DNA of 64,000 nt from CALBTQ01 sp036725605 (lineage in GTDB: Bacteria > Lernaellota > Lernaellaia > Lernaellales > Lernaellaceae): contig DAIMDW010000021.1 in assembly GCA_036725605.1 (NCBI GenBank), positions 51,128 through 115,127 of the forward strand. Reading direction: 5' to 3'. Position numbers and translations under genes: made by a program. The notes under the pieces are model-generated. The model saw nothing but the letters and a program-made list of their open reading frames with translations. It ran no database searches and was not told where the DNA came from. Position 1 is the first letter of the stretch. Every line of letters begins with the position of its first letter. This document shows, one piece after another, positions 1-6,640 of the stretch.

Positions 1-82
1 GTCTGATATCCGTCAGCGATCCCGCCGGTGCCATCCAGCCGTTGTTTCCAAGCCGCGTCATTCTGGATTCATCGACGATCAT
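1..82 (-). CDS. Partial CDS at the left edge, unknown protein
   Basis: The first 27 codons of a leftward gene are visible and the frame is open to base 1. It starts with ATG at 82-80 inside the stop of the preceding gene (ATGA overlap), so it is probably translationally coupled to the two genes to its right and belongs to the same leftward operon. The visible residues (MIVDESRMTRLGNNGW and a few more) contain no motif I recognise, so no function is proposed. Confidence 0.55.
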   Translation of the reverse strand, partial: MIVDESRMTRLGNNGWMAPAGSLTDIR

Positions 83-795
83 AAGGCTGGCCTTTTAAGT
101 TCCAGATTTGAAAGGTGGAGAACGAGAATATATTTTTCACCGTTTGTGCGACCCTCCAAAAAAGCGCGATACGGCGTGCCGTTTCGTTCGAGAATCAATT
201 GATCGCGCCCCTTGGCTCCCGCGCCTATTGATACGAGAACCTTCTTTTTCTCCAGCGTAGCCGCCATGCGGTGCAGAAAATCGAATGTCAGGCCGTCAGA
301 GTGCAGTACCTGAAACTTCCGCGTGATCGCGAACCGGCGAACGATTTCCTCGCGTTGGTAAAATCGCCCCGTCCATCTCAGGGGCATGCCCTCGCCGATG
401 TTCGCCTCCTTGTCGACCGGCACCCGCCGCTCTTTTTCCATGCCGTCCGGTTCGTAAACGACTTCCATCATCGTGGCCGCATACAGCGGAATGCCCTCCG
501 GATCGACCCACACCCGGTCGCAAGGGCCGGTGACGCGCCCCGCAGCTTCCATATCAATCTCCGGATCGCCTTGGGTCAGAGCGCGGGCCAGTGAATCGTC
601 ATCTTTGTAGTGGTGCCGCAGGGCGATTTCACCCCGTTCTATCGGGCTTTTAATGATCCGCTCGAAATGGACGGGACCGCCATCCGGTGTGCGAAACTCC
701 TGTTTGGCCATGTGTGTGGGCGATGATATCCATACCAATCCGTCCCGCCCTTTTAAGTCTTCAAGTCGGATTTTCCGCATCATGGTTTTCCTCAC
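79..795 (-). CDS. Hypothetical protein, 238 aa
   Basis: The gene starts at GTG 795, which overlaps the TGA of the upstream gene by four bases (GTGA); ATG 783 is an alternative start four codons in. The protein is charged and soluble-looking, with no signal peptide or membrane segment and no motif I recognise. It has a middle stretch rich in acidic and basic residues and a C-terminal part of alternating beta-type hydrophobics ending NLELKRPAL. It is the second of three overlapping leftward genes at the window edge, which reads as a phage-type operon running out of the window. Function unknown. Confidence 0.7.
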   Translation of the reverse strand: MRKTMMRKIRLEDLKGRDGLVWISSPTHMAKQEFRTPDGGPVHFERIIKSPIERGEIALRHHYKDDDSLARALTQGDPEIDMEAAGRVTGPCDRVWVDPEGIPLYAATMMEVVYEPDGMEKERRVPVDKEANIGEGMPLRWTGRFYQREEIVRRFAITRKFQVLHSDGLTFDFLHRMAATLEKKKVLVSIGAGAKGRDQLILERNGTPYRAFLEGRTNGEKYILVLHLSNLELKRPAL

Positions 796-1364
796 ATCGT
801 ATCAAATCCGAGGTCTTCATATTCATGGTCGTCATCTTCGAAAACGGCCTGGTGATCGTTTCCAATGAAATCGAACCGCGCCGGTTTCGTCGCCAGCAGA
901 AAAACACCTTGCTCGTTGGCTAGAAGAAAGCCCCTGTCGGGCTCATGGTAAATGTCGCCCCGCGACAACGACGTTGCCAGGGTTAAAACAAGATCGGATG
1001 CGTTCGCCTCGTTAACAGCGGTGACAATGCATTCCAGTAATGCTTCGGCCGAGACCGGTCCGGTCAATTCATGGGGGCTGTTCGGAACCGCGATCTCTTC
1101 ACCGGAAGGCCGCCCCTGCTCATCCGAAGCTGTCAGGTCTTCCCGCGCTACAACATCGCCTTCCTCGCTCAGATACATCCCCGCGGTCGATCCCGCTCCC
1201 AAAACGTATTTCCCGTCGCGGGTTAGCAGCGCCGACGCACACTCGTTCCCCTGCGCGTCCAGCCCGATCAGGCACGTTGAGCTATAGAGCCGGGAGCGGT
1301 CCACACGATGGAGGGCGATCCGCGAAATGCTCCCCTGAAACATAATGTCAATTTTTCGGCTCAT
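792..1364 (-). CDS. Hypothetical protein, 190 aa, first gene of the leftward edge operon
   Basis: The open frame extends to 1637, but ATG 1364 is preferred because it is preceded by a GGAG Shine-Dalgarno sequence and the longer N-terminus would run into the divergent promoter region. The protein is acidic, especially at the C-terminus (VFEDDDHEYEDLGFDTM), with several short hydrophobic strands and no recognised catalytic motif. Its stop overlaps the next gene by four bases. It is transcribed divergently from the recombinase cassette that begins at 1538. Function unknown; association with a phage-like element is inferred from the neighbourhood. Confidence 0.65.
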   Translation of the reverse strand: MSRKIDIMFQGSISRIALHRVDRSRLYSSTCLIGLDAQGNECASALLTRDGKYVLGAGSTAGMYLSEEGDVVAREDLTASDEQGRPSGEEIAVPNSPHELTGPVSAEALLECIVTAVNEANASDLVLTLATSLSRGDIYHEPDRGFLLANEQGVFLLATKPARFDFIGNDHQAVFEDDDHEYEDLGFDTM

Positions 1365-1469
1365 GTACTTCTCCGGCCTCTCGTTTTTCAGGTGTGCATG
1401 AAGGCGGGATTTGCGCAGGAAGTCGAGGAAAAAGTGGCCAAAGAATTCTTTTACCCGGCGCGAGAAATC

Positions 1470-1494
1470 CCTTGATCTTCCCGCCAACCGAAGC
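1470..1494 (+). promoter_or_regulatory. Shared cassette promoter motif, copy A
   Basis: The sequence CCTTGATCT, ten bases, then CGAAGC lies 43 bases before the first cassette gene. The same layout (CCTTGACTT-N10-CGAAGC) occurs at 2715-2739 and, on the other strand, at 28008-28032 and 26982-27006, each upstream of the equivalent gene block in the two cassettes. TTGATC would serve as a -35 box. The hexamer 17 bases downstream (GATGTG) is a poor -10, so the motif could be an activator-dependent or alternative-sigma promoter or a repressor site. Confidence 0.5.
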
Positions 1495-1537
1495 GATGTG
1501 TTGCTTCGTGAAATGCCGATTTGAAAGGAGGATATGA

Positions 1538-1747
1538 ATGGCGCGCTACATCCTGACCAACTTGAACACCGGAGCGATCCTCGGCCAAAAGCTCGATTCT
1601 GGAGGCATGCGCCTCTTCGTGAGCATCGCCGAGGCATACGAGACGCTGGCCCGGATGGAGGCAGCGGACGGCGAAAAAGTCGATGAGCCGGGCCGAACTT
1701 TCAATTCCTGGACTCTGTGTGAAGTCAATCCGGTCGAAAGGCCGTAA
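1538..1747 (+). CDS. Small conserved cassette protein, 69 aa (copy 1)
   Basis: ATG 1538 follows a strong GGAGG ribosome-binding site. A clearly related protein of the same length opens the inverted cassette at 27755-27964: both begin MARYILTNL, contain FVSIAEAYETLAR and end WTLCEVNPVERP. The conserved ends and variable middle suggest a small folded domain under selection. No known family was recognised. It is the first gene of the rightward cassette that ends in the tyrosine recombinase, so a role in control of integration or excision is possible but unproven. Confidence 0.8.
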   Translation: MARYILTNLNTGAILGQKLDSGGMRLFVSIAEAYETLARMEAADGEKVDEPGRTFNSWTLCEVNPVERP

Positions 1748-1762
1748 CCGAAGGGAGTGCCC

Positions 1763-1969
1763 ATGAAAAAATGCGATGTCCAAATCGGCAAGACATACAC
1801 CGCGAAGGTCAGCGGTTTCGTCGTGCCGGTGCGTATCGTGAGCGAGTACCCCCATGGCGGCTGGATCGGAATCAACATCCTGACCCGCCGCGAGGTGCGC
1901 ATCAAGACCGCCGCGCGTCTGCGGCGCGAAATCGACCCCCACATAACCAAACCCCAAACCAAAGCGTAG
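1763..1969 (+). CDS. Small hypothetical protein, 68 aa
   Basis: ATG 1763 is chosen over GTG 1757 because the upstream GAAGGGA sits at normal distance from it. The product is basic and beta-rich (SGFVVPVRIVSEYPHGGWIG), and looks like a small barrel-type nucleic-acid or protein-binding fold, but this is only an impression. The inverted cassette at 25-28 kb has no counterpart between its own first and second genes, so this gene is specific to the left copy. Confidence 0.65.
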   Translation: MKKCDVQIGKTYTAKVSGFVVPVRIVSEYPHGGWIGINILTRREVRIKTAARLRREIDPHITKPQTKA

Positions 1970-1981
1970 GAGGAGAATACC

Positions 1982-2401
1982 ATGACCACCAAGACCATCA
2001 CGATCAAAGAGGCCGCCGAGAAGTACCTGACCCATCTGGGGGAACTCGGCAAGAACGAGCGGACCGTCGAGACATACGGCCGCCACCTGGACCTGGCCAT
2101 CGCACACTTCGGTGAATCCAAAGACATCGCCAAGATCCTGCCAGTCCACGTTTCCGCCTTCTTCAAGAGCGACGCGGTCAACAAGCTGATCCGCGAACCT
2201 AGGAAGGAGGGGGAGCCGCCTCGGGAACGCCCCCGCAGTCCTCACACGGTGGCTCAAACGAAAAGAGTTCTGCGCCAGATGCTTGTGTTCTGTAAGGACC
2301 AGGGATGGACGGACAAGGTGCCGCTGCCCAAGTCCGAGGCCGAGAAGGTCAAAGAAAAGACCGATCCTGATCATCCTGCTGAAGCCGGCCGGGAGGAATG
2401 A
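1982..2401 (+). CDS. Stand-alone integrase core-binding (SAM-like) domain protein (copy 1)
   Basis: ATG 1982 follows an AGGAGG site. The 139-residue product resembles the N-terminal DNA-binding domain of phage integrases (phage_int_SAM type): residues 1-80 contain TIKEAAEKYLTHL, KNERTVETYGRHLDLA and a helix ending IREPRK, and residues 80-110 resemble the second half of the core-binding fold (SPHTVAQTKRVLRQML). There is no catalytic domain. A close relative lies at 27326-27736. It may be an accessory arm- or core-binding factor for the recombinase encoded 1.4 kb downstream; that role is inference. Confidence 0.75.
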   Translation: MTTKTITIKEAAEKYLTHLGELGKNERTVETYGRHLDLAIAHFGESKDIAKILPVHVSAFFKSDAVNKLIREPRKEGEPPRERPRSPHTVAQTKRVLRQMLVFCKDQGWTDKVPLPKSEAEKVKEKTDPDHPAEAGREE

Positions 2402-2404
2402 CCA

Positions 2405-2626
2405 ATGGGCGACAAGGTCAAAATCCCCGCCAACGTCCTCGAAGGCATAAAGGCGGTCCGGATATCCGGTCGTACGAACATGCTGGCGCGTGATGTTGTC
2501 GCCGCCATCGCCCTGGAACTCGGATACGTGGACGCGGCTTTCTGGCTGGATGACAAGGCCAATCACAAAACCTACGCCACCGGCATTTTCAACGGCTTCG
2601 CCGAGGAGGATTCTCCCACTCCGTAA
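2405..2626 (+). CDS. DUF5049-like small protein (copy 1)
   Basis: This gene begins three bases after the previous stop. The pattern KIPANVLEGIKAVRISGRTN near the N-terminus, followed by an AIALELGYVDAAFWL helix and a KTYATGIFNGF tail, fits the DUF5049 family of short phage-associated proteins of unknown function. A close relative of 75 residues is at 27095-27322. It is the last gene before a terminator-like hairpin at 2656-2680, so the cassette seems to be transcribed as two units. Confidence 0.75.
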   Translation: MGDKVKIPANVLEGIKAVRISGRTNMLARDVVAAIALELGYVDAAFWLDDKANHKTYATGIFNGFAEEDSPTP

Positions 2627-2655
2627 ACTCCCGCCACAGCACGATCCCGCCTCTT

Positions 2656-2680
2656 GCGCCCTTTGCGGGGCGCTTTTCTT
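2656..2680 (+). terminator. Rho-independent terminator inside the left cassette
   Basis: GCGCCC at 2656-2661 pairs with GGGCGC at 2668-2673 and is followed by TTTTCTT. The same hairpin is conserved at the same position of the inverted cassette (27048-27065). It separates the first gene block from the block that includes the recombinase. Confidence 0.75.
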
Positions 2681-2714
2681 CGGGCGGAAGAATTTCGCAT
2701 AACTACTTGTTTCG

Positions 2715-2739
2715 CCTTGACTTTCACATGCGCCGAAGC
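2715..2739 (+). promoter_or_regulatory. Shared cassette promoter motif, copy C
   Basis: CCTTGACTT, ten bases, CGAAGC lies 50 bases upstream of the 62-aa gene and just after the internal terminator. This is where a second promoter driving the recombinase block would be expected. See the copies at 1470, 26982 and 28008. The bases after CGAAGC (CCTCAT) do not resemble a housekeeping -10. Confidence 0.5.
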
Positions 2740-2788
2740 CCTCATGCGGTCCATGAAAACGAGGACCACAAACCACAGGGAGATGAAC

Positions 2789-2977
2789 ATGACGGAGTTT
2801 TACCAGACGCGCATGGGGCGCACGTTCTATGACCACACCCTGCCGACCATCGCAAAGGAACTGGGTCGGCTCAACGGGCTGCTGGAACGAATCGCCACGG
2901 CAATGGAAAAGCAGAACCCCGGCCAGAGCGAAGGCCAGGACCAGAGCAACCAGGAGGTCAACGATGGCAAAGCCTAG
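2789..2977 (+). CDS. Small helical cassette protein, 62 aa (copy 1)
   Basis: ATG 2789 is the start supported by CAGGGAG upstream and by alignment with the relative at 26432-26602: both have the core GRTFYDHTLPTIAKELGRLN (with minor changes) followed by an amphipathic helix (LLERIATAMEKQN) and a charged Gln/Glu/Asp-rich tail. The family is not recognised. It looks like a short coiled coil or adaptor. Its last 14 bases overlap the next gene. Confidence 0.75.
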   Translation: MTEFYQTRMGRTFYDHTLPTIAKELGRLNGLLERIATAMEKQNPGQSEGQDQSNQEVNDGKA

Positions 2978-3179
2978 ATTGCGACGCGGAATGATCATGC
3001 GGTACGTGGGCGACGACCACGCTTTCATGAAGGGACTCAAAGTCAAACTGATCGCCCCGATTCGCGGGGGCTGGTGGGATGTCGCACCCTGGATCGAAAA
3101 GGACGAACGCTTTTCCTGGGTCACCAGCGACGCCCGCCGCAAGGATCTGGTCCCGCTGGACGAGGAGGGAAAATCATGA
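2964..3179 (+). CDS. Small basic cassette protein, 71 aa (copy 1)
   Basis: ATG 2964 lies within the end of the preceding gene. The product starts MAKPRLRRGMIMRYVGDDHA and is strongly related to the 75-aa protein at 26224-26451, including GLKVKLIAPI, GWWDVAPWIE and FSWVTSDARR. The compact beta-rich pattern suggests a small barrel, but no family was recognised. The stop overlaps the next start (ATGA). Confidence 0.75.
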   Translation: MAKPRLRRGMIMRYVGDDHAFMKGLKVKLIAPIRGGWWDVAPWIEKDERFSWVTSDARRKDLVPLDEEGKS

Positions 3180-3469
3180 AACTCGAAATCGCCATCGACG
3201 TGCTCCAGTCCATGATCGAACGCGCCCAGGGGAATCTGATCGCCATTCCGGAAGAGGAAGAGGTTGAAGCCCTGCAACGCGCAATCGACTGCCTGACCAC
3301 CGCCGTCATCAAGCGGGAGGCTGAAATCAACCGGGCCGTCCACATGATCCGCGAGATCAGCGGGTGGCCTGACAAGGACGTTTCGGAAGTATGGATTTTC
3401 CTTCGTGACAAGATTCGGTTCAGCGAGGACGAGAAACTGGAAATCGAGAGCCGCCTGGGAATCAGGTAG
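3176..3469 (+). CDS. Small helical protein, 97 aa, left cassette only
   Basis: ATG 3176 overlaps the upstream stop by four bases. The sequence is highly helical and acidic (IPEEEEVEALQRAIDCLTTA; KREAEINRAVHMIREIS). Its layout resembles the next gene (helix, EAEI-[AN]-AV-LI helix, then IKDRI/LRDKI and a RRLG or SRLG end), so the two are probably old tandem duplicates. The inverted cassette has only one member of this pair, which makes this copy a gain here or a loss there. Confidence 0.7.
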   Translation: MKLEIAIDVLQSMIERAQGNLIAIPEEEEVEALQRAIDCLTTAVIKREAEINRAVHMIREISGWPDKDVSEVWIFLRDKIRFSEDEKLEIESRLGIR

Positions 3470-3478
3470 GGGGTGACC

Positions 3479-3760
3479 ATGAATTTCAAGCAAGCGATCA
3501 AGGTGCTTCGCGCCCGCAAGCGACGCACAACCGGCAACGAGGCCGAGGCCCTGGCCATCGCCATCGAGCAGATGACCAAGGCCGACCGCAACCGGGAGGC
3601 CGAGATCGCCAAGGCGGTGGAGCTTATCCACGACGCGGTGTTCGACTCTGAGGGCAATCTTCACGAAAGCGCCTGGAGCTACATCAAGGATCGGATCGAC
3701 TTCCCGCCCGACGACAAGGCCGAAATCATCCGGCGGCTCGGTCTGGACGAAAAGGAGTAG
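3479..3760 (+). CDS. Small helical cassette protein, 93 aa (copy 1)
   Basis: ATG 3479 is preferred over GTG 3473 because a G-rich ribosome-binding site lies just upstream and the relative at 25925-26221 also begins MNFKQAIKVL. The two share AEALAIAIEQ, EAEIAKAVELI and GNLHESAWSYIKDRIDFP, and end KAEIIRRLGL. It is all-helical with no known domain. It lies three bases before the recombinase gene, so co-translation with it is likely; a recombination directionality or regulatory role is possible but not shown. Confidence 0.75.
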   Translation: MNFKQAIKVLRARKRRTTGNEAEALAIAIEQMTKADRNREAEIAKAVELIHDAVFDSEGNLHESAWSYIKDRIDFPPDDKAEIIRRLGLDEKE

Positions 3761-3763
3761 CCG

Positions 3764-4648
3764 GTGAATCTGCAAACCGCCATCGACCAATTCCTCACCC
3801 GGCTCGAAGCCGAGGGTAAAAGCTCGCACACCATCAGCTGCTATCAGCGGGACCTGCGATCGCTTGCGGCATTCGCGGGCGACATCGCCGTCGCCGAACT
3901 CACCGAGGACCTGCTGGCCCGGTTTCTTCTGTCCGACTCCGTAACGAAAACGCACACGGGCGCCCGTCGCGGCCAAGCCAGCATCGGGCGCATAAAGGCC
4001 TGCCTGAAATCGTTTGGGCGCTTTGTGGCCAACGTGGGCGCGACGGGGCGCGACCCCGCCGCATGGATCAAAGTGAAACGCCACCAGCGCGAGACGCCCA
4101 GCTATCTGACGCCCCAGGAGGTCAAGGTCCTGGTGAAAGCCGTGGCGTCCCGCAAGGGCGCGGCAGCCGAACGCGATCTGGTCATGCTGAAGATTCTGCT
4201 CGGCACCGGCATCCGGCTTGCGGAATTGGTCGGGCTGGACATCGCCGATATCAGGCTCGACGACAAGAAGCTGAGGCTTCGCCACACCAAGGGCGGGCAT
4301 GCCCAGGAACGATTCATCGCCACCGACCTGCGCCGCGCCCTGCGAAAATACATCCGCGAACGCAAGAAGGTCGCCGCCGACTCCGAAGCCCTGTTCCTTT
4401 CCAACCGCAACACCCGCATCAGCACCCGCCAGGTGCAGGCCCGCATGAAGCTCTGGCTCGCCTGGGCCGGGCTCGACGGAAAGATCACCGTCCACGGTTT
4501 GCGCCACACCTTCGCCACGACCCTTTATGGCCGCACCCGCAACCTGCTGCTGGTATCCAAAGCCCTCGGCCACGCCCAGGTCGCCACCACGCAAATCTAC
4601 GCCCACATCGCCGACGACGAACTCGAACAGGCACTCGAAGCCCTTTAG
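3764..4648 (+). CDS. Tyrosine recombinase, XerC/XerD-like integrase (copy 1)
   Basis: The 294-residue protein starts at GTG 3764. Residues 1-95 form a core-binding domain (AIDQFLTRLEAEGKSSHT, LGRIKACL-type helix). Residues 113-294 form the catalytic domain with the full set R151 (LLGTGIRLAELVGL), K176 (HTKGG), H244 and R247 (HGLRHTFAT), H270 (ALGH) and nucleophile Y279 (TTQIYAHI). It should cut and rejoin DNA at short dyad sites through a 3' phosphotyrosine. It is the last gene of the cassette and converges with the replication operon. The inverted copy at 25037-25921 has the same length with every catalytic residue at the same number. The short N-terminus is Xer/integron-like; no arm-binding domain is present, though a separate core-binding-like protein is encoded upstream. 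Confidence 0.92.
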   Translation: MNLQTAIDQFLTRLEAEGKSSHTISCYQRDLRSLAAFAGDIAVAELTEDLLARFLLSDSVTKTHTGARRGQASIGRIKACLKSFGRFVANVGATGRDPAAWIKVKRHQRETPSYLTPQEVKVLVKAVASRKGAAAERDLVMLKILLGTGIRLAELVGLDIADIRLDDKKLRLRHTKGGHAQERFIATDLRRALRKYIRERKKVAADSEALFLSNRNTRISTRQVQARMKLWLAWAGLDGKITVHGLRHTFATTLYGRTRNLLLVSKALGHAQVATTQIYAHIADDELEQALEAL

Positions 4649-4778
4649 AACGACCAGCAGCGCCGCGATTCTTTTATGCGCATAAGGCGTCTTATGAGAC
4701 GTTCCGTGGAAAATCGAGACGCGCAACGTCGCGGAACTTCGAGACCCGCCGACCGGACCGCCAACGACTTCTGCGAAC
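4649..4778. other. Convergent intergenic region with palindromes, candidate recombination site
   Basis: The 130 bases between the convergent recombinase and small-terminase-like genes hold a perfect 12-base palindrome TTATGCGCATAA near 4675. They also hold a run of inverted GTTCCG/CGGAAC and CGAGAC-type words between 4700 and 4745. The equivalent gap in the inverted element (24906-25036) shares several words in the same order (CGTCTTAT, CGCGCAAC, ACGACTTC and a TTTTCGCGTTTT-like end). A position next to the recombinase stop makes an att-type site plausible, but no core site can be proven from one sequence. Confidence 0.35.
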
Positions 4779-5408
4779 TTATTTTTGCGTTTTGCCGTCA
4801 TCCGTCTCTTTTTCCTTGGCATCTTTCACGCGGGCCAGCAGAGCCACCGCCCATTCAGCGGGCGTGGTGGTCGGCCCGGAACCGCTGTCGCGCTGGGCGC
4901 GGGTGGTTTTCAGGCACTCCAGCTGCTTGCGAAAGAGCACGTCGTAATTGCCGACTGCGGCATCGGCATTGCCGAGAACCGCGCAGTGCCACTTGGCGTA
5001 ATAAAAAGCCGCCATCGATGCCTGGGCGAGGTCGGTTGATTCGTTGAGATCGAAGTCCCGGTGGATCGCGGCGAGCAGTTCCTCGAAGATCGCCTTCTCC
5101 TCGTCGGTCAGCATCTTTTTCACGTAAGCGCCGTGCTTGAGACCGTTGAGGTTGCCGCGCATCTTTTCCGGCGGCGCACCACCGTGGTTTTTCGGATTGG
5201 CACCATGGAAGCGGCAGACCTTGTAGCCTTCCACGACCGGGCTCTTGCACCGCTGGCCGGTGCTTTTCGATTTCGCCTTGCAGCGAAGGACGCGCCGTCC
5301 CAGCACAACAACGAAATCATCGTCGTCGCCAACCGGAAGTGAGGCGGCGTTTTGTTCGGCGACATTACCGGGGTTGGATTTCGCTTTTTCGTCGGTTAAT
5401 TCAGCCAT
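4779..5408 (-). CDS. Zinc-motif phage protein, small-terminase-like (copy 1)
   Basis: ATG 5408 is preferred to GTG 5414 because GGAG lies five bases before it. The 209-residue product has a Cys/His cluster RCKAKSKSTGQRCKSP...GYKVCRFHGAN, then a Gly/Pro-rich stretch leading to NLNGLKHGAYV. This arrangement is widespread in phage genomes next to packaging genes and is often labelled small terminase-like. The C-terminal half is helical and ends in a charged tail. A relative of 186 aa is at 24345-24905. It is the last gene of the leftward replication operon. The terminase assignment is tentative; a zinc-dependent DNA-binding regulator is the alternative. Confidence 0.6.
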   Translation of the reverse strand: MAELTDEKAKSNPGNVAEQNAASLPVGDDDDFVVVLGRRVLRCKAKSKSTGQRCKSPVVEGYKVCRFHGANPKNHGGAPPEKMRGNLNGLKHGAYVKKMLTDEEKAIFEELLAAIHRDFDLNESTDLAQASMAAFYYAKWHCAVLGNADAAVGNYDVLFRKQLECLKTTRAQRDSGSGPTTTPAEWAVALLARVKDAKEKETDDGKTQK

Positions 5409-5535
5409 TTTCACTCCGAGTCACGAGGGATTGACCCTCCGATATCGGCCATCTCGCGCCAGGCACTTTCCCCATCAGTAGAAACGATGAACGCGAACCG
5501 GCCAATATCAGTGGGTGGCAAAAACACGTAGACAC

Positions 5536-5781
5536 TTATTTCTTCCCCGCTTTTTGCAAGATGAAACGCACCGCGCCTCTGGTGAGCAGATAGGTGTCCG
5601 CGATCTCGGCGATGGACTTGCCGTCGTTGAACATCCGAACGACTTCCAGGTTGCGCTTGATCCGTGCGGCGTACTTCCGGGAAGGGATGTAGAGATACCC
5701 ACCGGAAAAATGGTTCTGGATTTGCTCGACCAGTTCCGGGGGAAGGATCCCCTCGGCATTGATGTACCGATTGAAGGGCAT
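5536..5781 (-). CDS. CD3324-family HTH protein (copy 1)
   Basis: The 81-residue product begins MPFNRYINAEGILPPELVEQ and contains the GGYLYIPSRK element typical of CD3324-type small proteins. It is followed by a helix-turn-helix (GKSIAEIADTYLLTRGAVRF) ending in ILQKAGKK. It should bind DNA and regulate transcription. The start overlaps the upstream stop (TGATG). A relative is at 24046-24348 in the same position relative to the small-terminase-like gene, so the pair is conserved as a unit. Confidence 0.8.
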   Translation of the reverse strand: MPFNRYINAEGILPPELVEQIQNHFSGGYLYIPSRKYAARIKRNLEVVRMFNDGKSIAEIADTYLLTRGAVRFILQKAGKK

Positions 5782-6101
5782 CAGATCCTCACCTCACGCC
5801 GGGGGATGGGTTGGGACGGCGGCACGATTATTCGCTCGGCGGGCAGATTCTCCTCGAGGTCCTTGATGAATTCCCGGAGGTCGGATTCACCCATCGAATC
5901 GTAGTGGGCGCACCGGACCTTGCGGCGCGACAGGACGGTATGGAGGGAGTAGGTTTTTTCATTGCCCGCTGAGGTGACCCATTGTCCGGCGGCGCATCGA
6001 ACCCGACGTTCGCGGGTTCCATTGCGGGGGCAGGTATGGGTTGAAACCTTGCAGTGGAGACAATTGGCGCAATAGATGTGTGTGGATTTGGTTCTGCTCA
6101 T
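5781..6101 (-). CDS. Cys-rich hypothetical protein, 106 aa
   Basis: ATG 6101 overlaps the upstream stop by four bases and follows AAGGAAAG. The N-terminal half has a zinc-binding pattern (YCANCLHCKV, then THTCPRN, VRCAAG and RCAHY), consistent with a small treble-clef or ribbon. The C-terminal half is acidic then basic (DLREFIKDLEENL, IPRREVRI). No family is recognised. It lies in a run of overlapping small genes after the primase and is missing from the inverted element. Confidence 0.7.
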   Translation of the reverse strand: MSRTKSTHIYCANCLHCKVSTHTCPRNGTRERRVRCAAGQWVTSAGNEKTYSLHTVLSRRKVRCAHYDSMGESDLREFIKDLEENLPAERIIVPPSQPIPRREVRI

Positions 6102-6280
6102 GATTTTCTTTCCTTGGTTTGGGGTTTGCGAACCGGGGATGACCCGGACGTTTTTCTGTTGAGGGCATAGGGAACCCGGTCGTGAAATTCAGCGCGTTTT
6201 CCGGGATTCCAGTGTTGGACGGGCCTGTAGTATCCGCAGATGCGGGAATAAACTTCAGTGCGAGCCTTGCATTTACCCAT
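6098..6280 (-). CDS. Stand-alone glycyl-radical mini-protein related to the NrdD C-terminus
   Basis: ATG 6280 follows GGAGG nine bases upstream. The first 38 residues read RTEVYSRICGYYRPVQHWN and then GKRAEFHDR, which is the signature around the glycyl radical of class III anaerobic ribonucleotide reductase, with the radical glycine at residue 16. The rest of NrdD (about 600 residues) is absent, and so are the paired CxxC zinc ligands. Known precedent exists for small spare-part glycyl-radical proteins such as YfiD/GrcA acting on pyruvate formate-lyase. Whether this protein repairs or modifies a host NrdD is inference. It overlaps the DUF4406 gene upstream by eight bases, so the two nucleotide-related genes are coupled. 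Confidence 0.7.
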   Translation of the reverse strand: MGKCKARTEVYSRICGYYRPVQHWNPGKRAEFHDRVPYALNRKTSGSSPVRKPQTKERKS

Positions 6281-6629
6281 TGGCACAGGCCTCCGGGTGA
6301 GCATCGGCGGGCGGCACGAATTCGATGTCGCTGAAAACGGGGATGCCGAGTGAGCGTGCTACTTCGATTTCGCGGGCCGTGCCTTGAGAACCGGCCCAGC
6401 CATCGATGAGAACAACAAGATCGGAACGGCGCACCATTTCGAGACCGCCGTTGAGAAAGACTTCCTCGGAGGCTGCGCCTGACATGAACGCGGAATTGAG
6501 ATGCGGGCAGATCACGGCGTATCCCAGGGACCAGAGGCGTGCGGCCACTTCACGGGCAGCAGCGATGTTTTGGGCGACGTCGTTGTGGGTGCGGCCACGG
6601 TACGGACCGGCGGTATATGCTACTTTCAT
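6273..6629 (-). CDS. DUF4406 / nucleoside 2-deoxyribosyltransferase-fold protein
   Basis: The upstream ATG 6641 overlaps its own GGAGGA ribosome-binding site, so ATG 6629 is the likely start (118 aa). The Rossmann-like pattern is YTAGPYRGR near the N-terminus, then NIAAAREVAARLWSLGYAVI, SDLVVLIDGW and SQGTAREIEVARSLGIPV. This matches DUF4406, a family with the nucleoside 2-deoxyribosyltransferase fold seen in phages. It may act on nucleotides or nucleobases, or be a binding relative without activity. It sits upstream of the glycyl-radical mini-protein in the same operon. Confidence 0.8.
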   Translation of the reverse strand: MKVAYTAGPYRGRTHNDVAQNIAAAREVAARLWSLGYAVICPHLNSAFMSGAASEEVFLNGGLEMVRRSDLVVLIDGWAGSQGTAREIEVARSLGIPVFSDIEFVPPADAHPEACANG

Positions 6630-6640
6630 TTTCTCCTCCA

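Noticed and set aside
1451..4822. Very long leftward open frame of more than 1100 codons opposite the left cassette
   Set aside because: It is antisense to nine well-supported genes with paralogues, shows low-complexity Gly/Leu/Asp-rich sequence and no domains. It is a by-product of GC-rich codon use.
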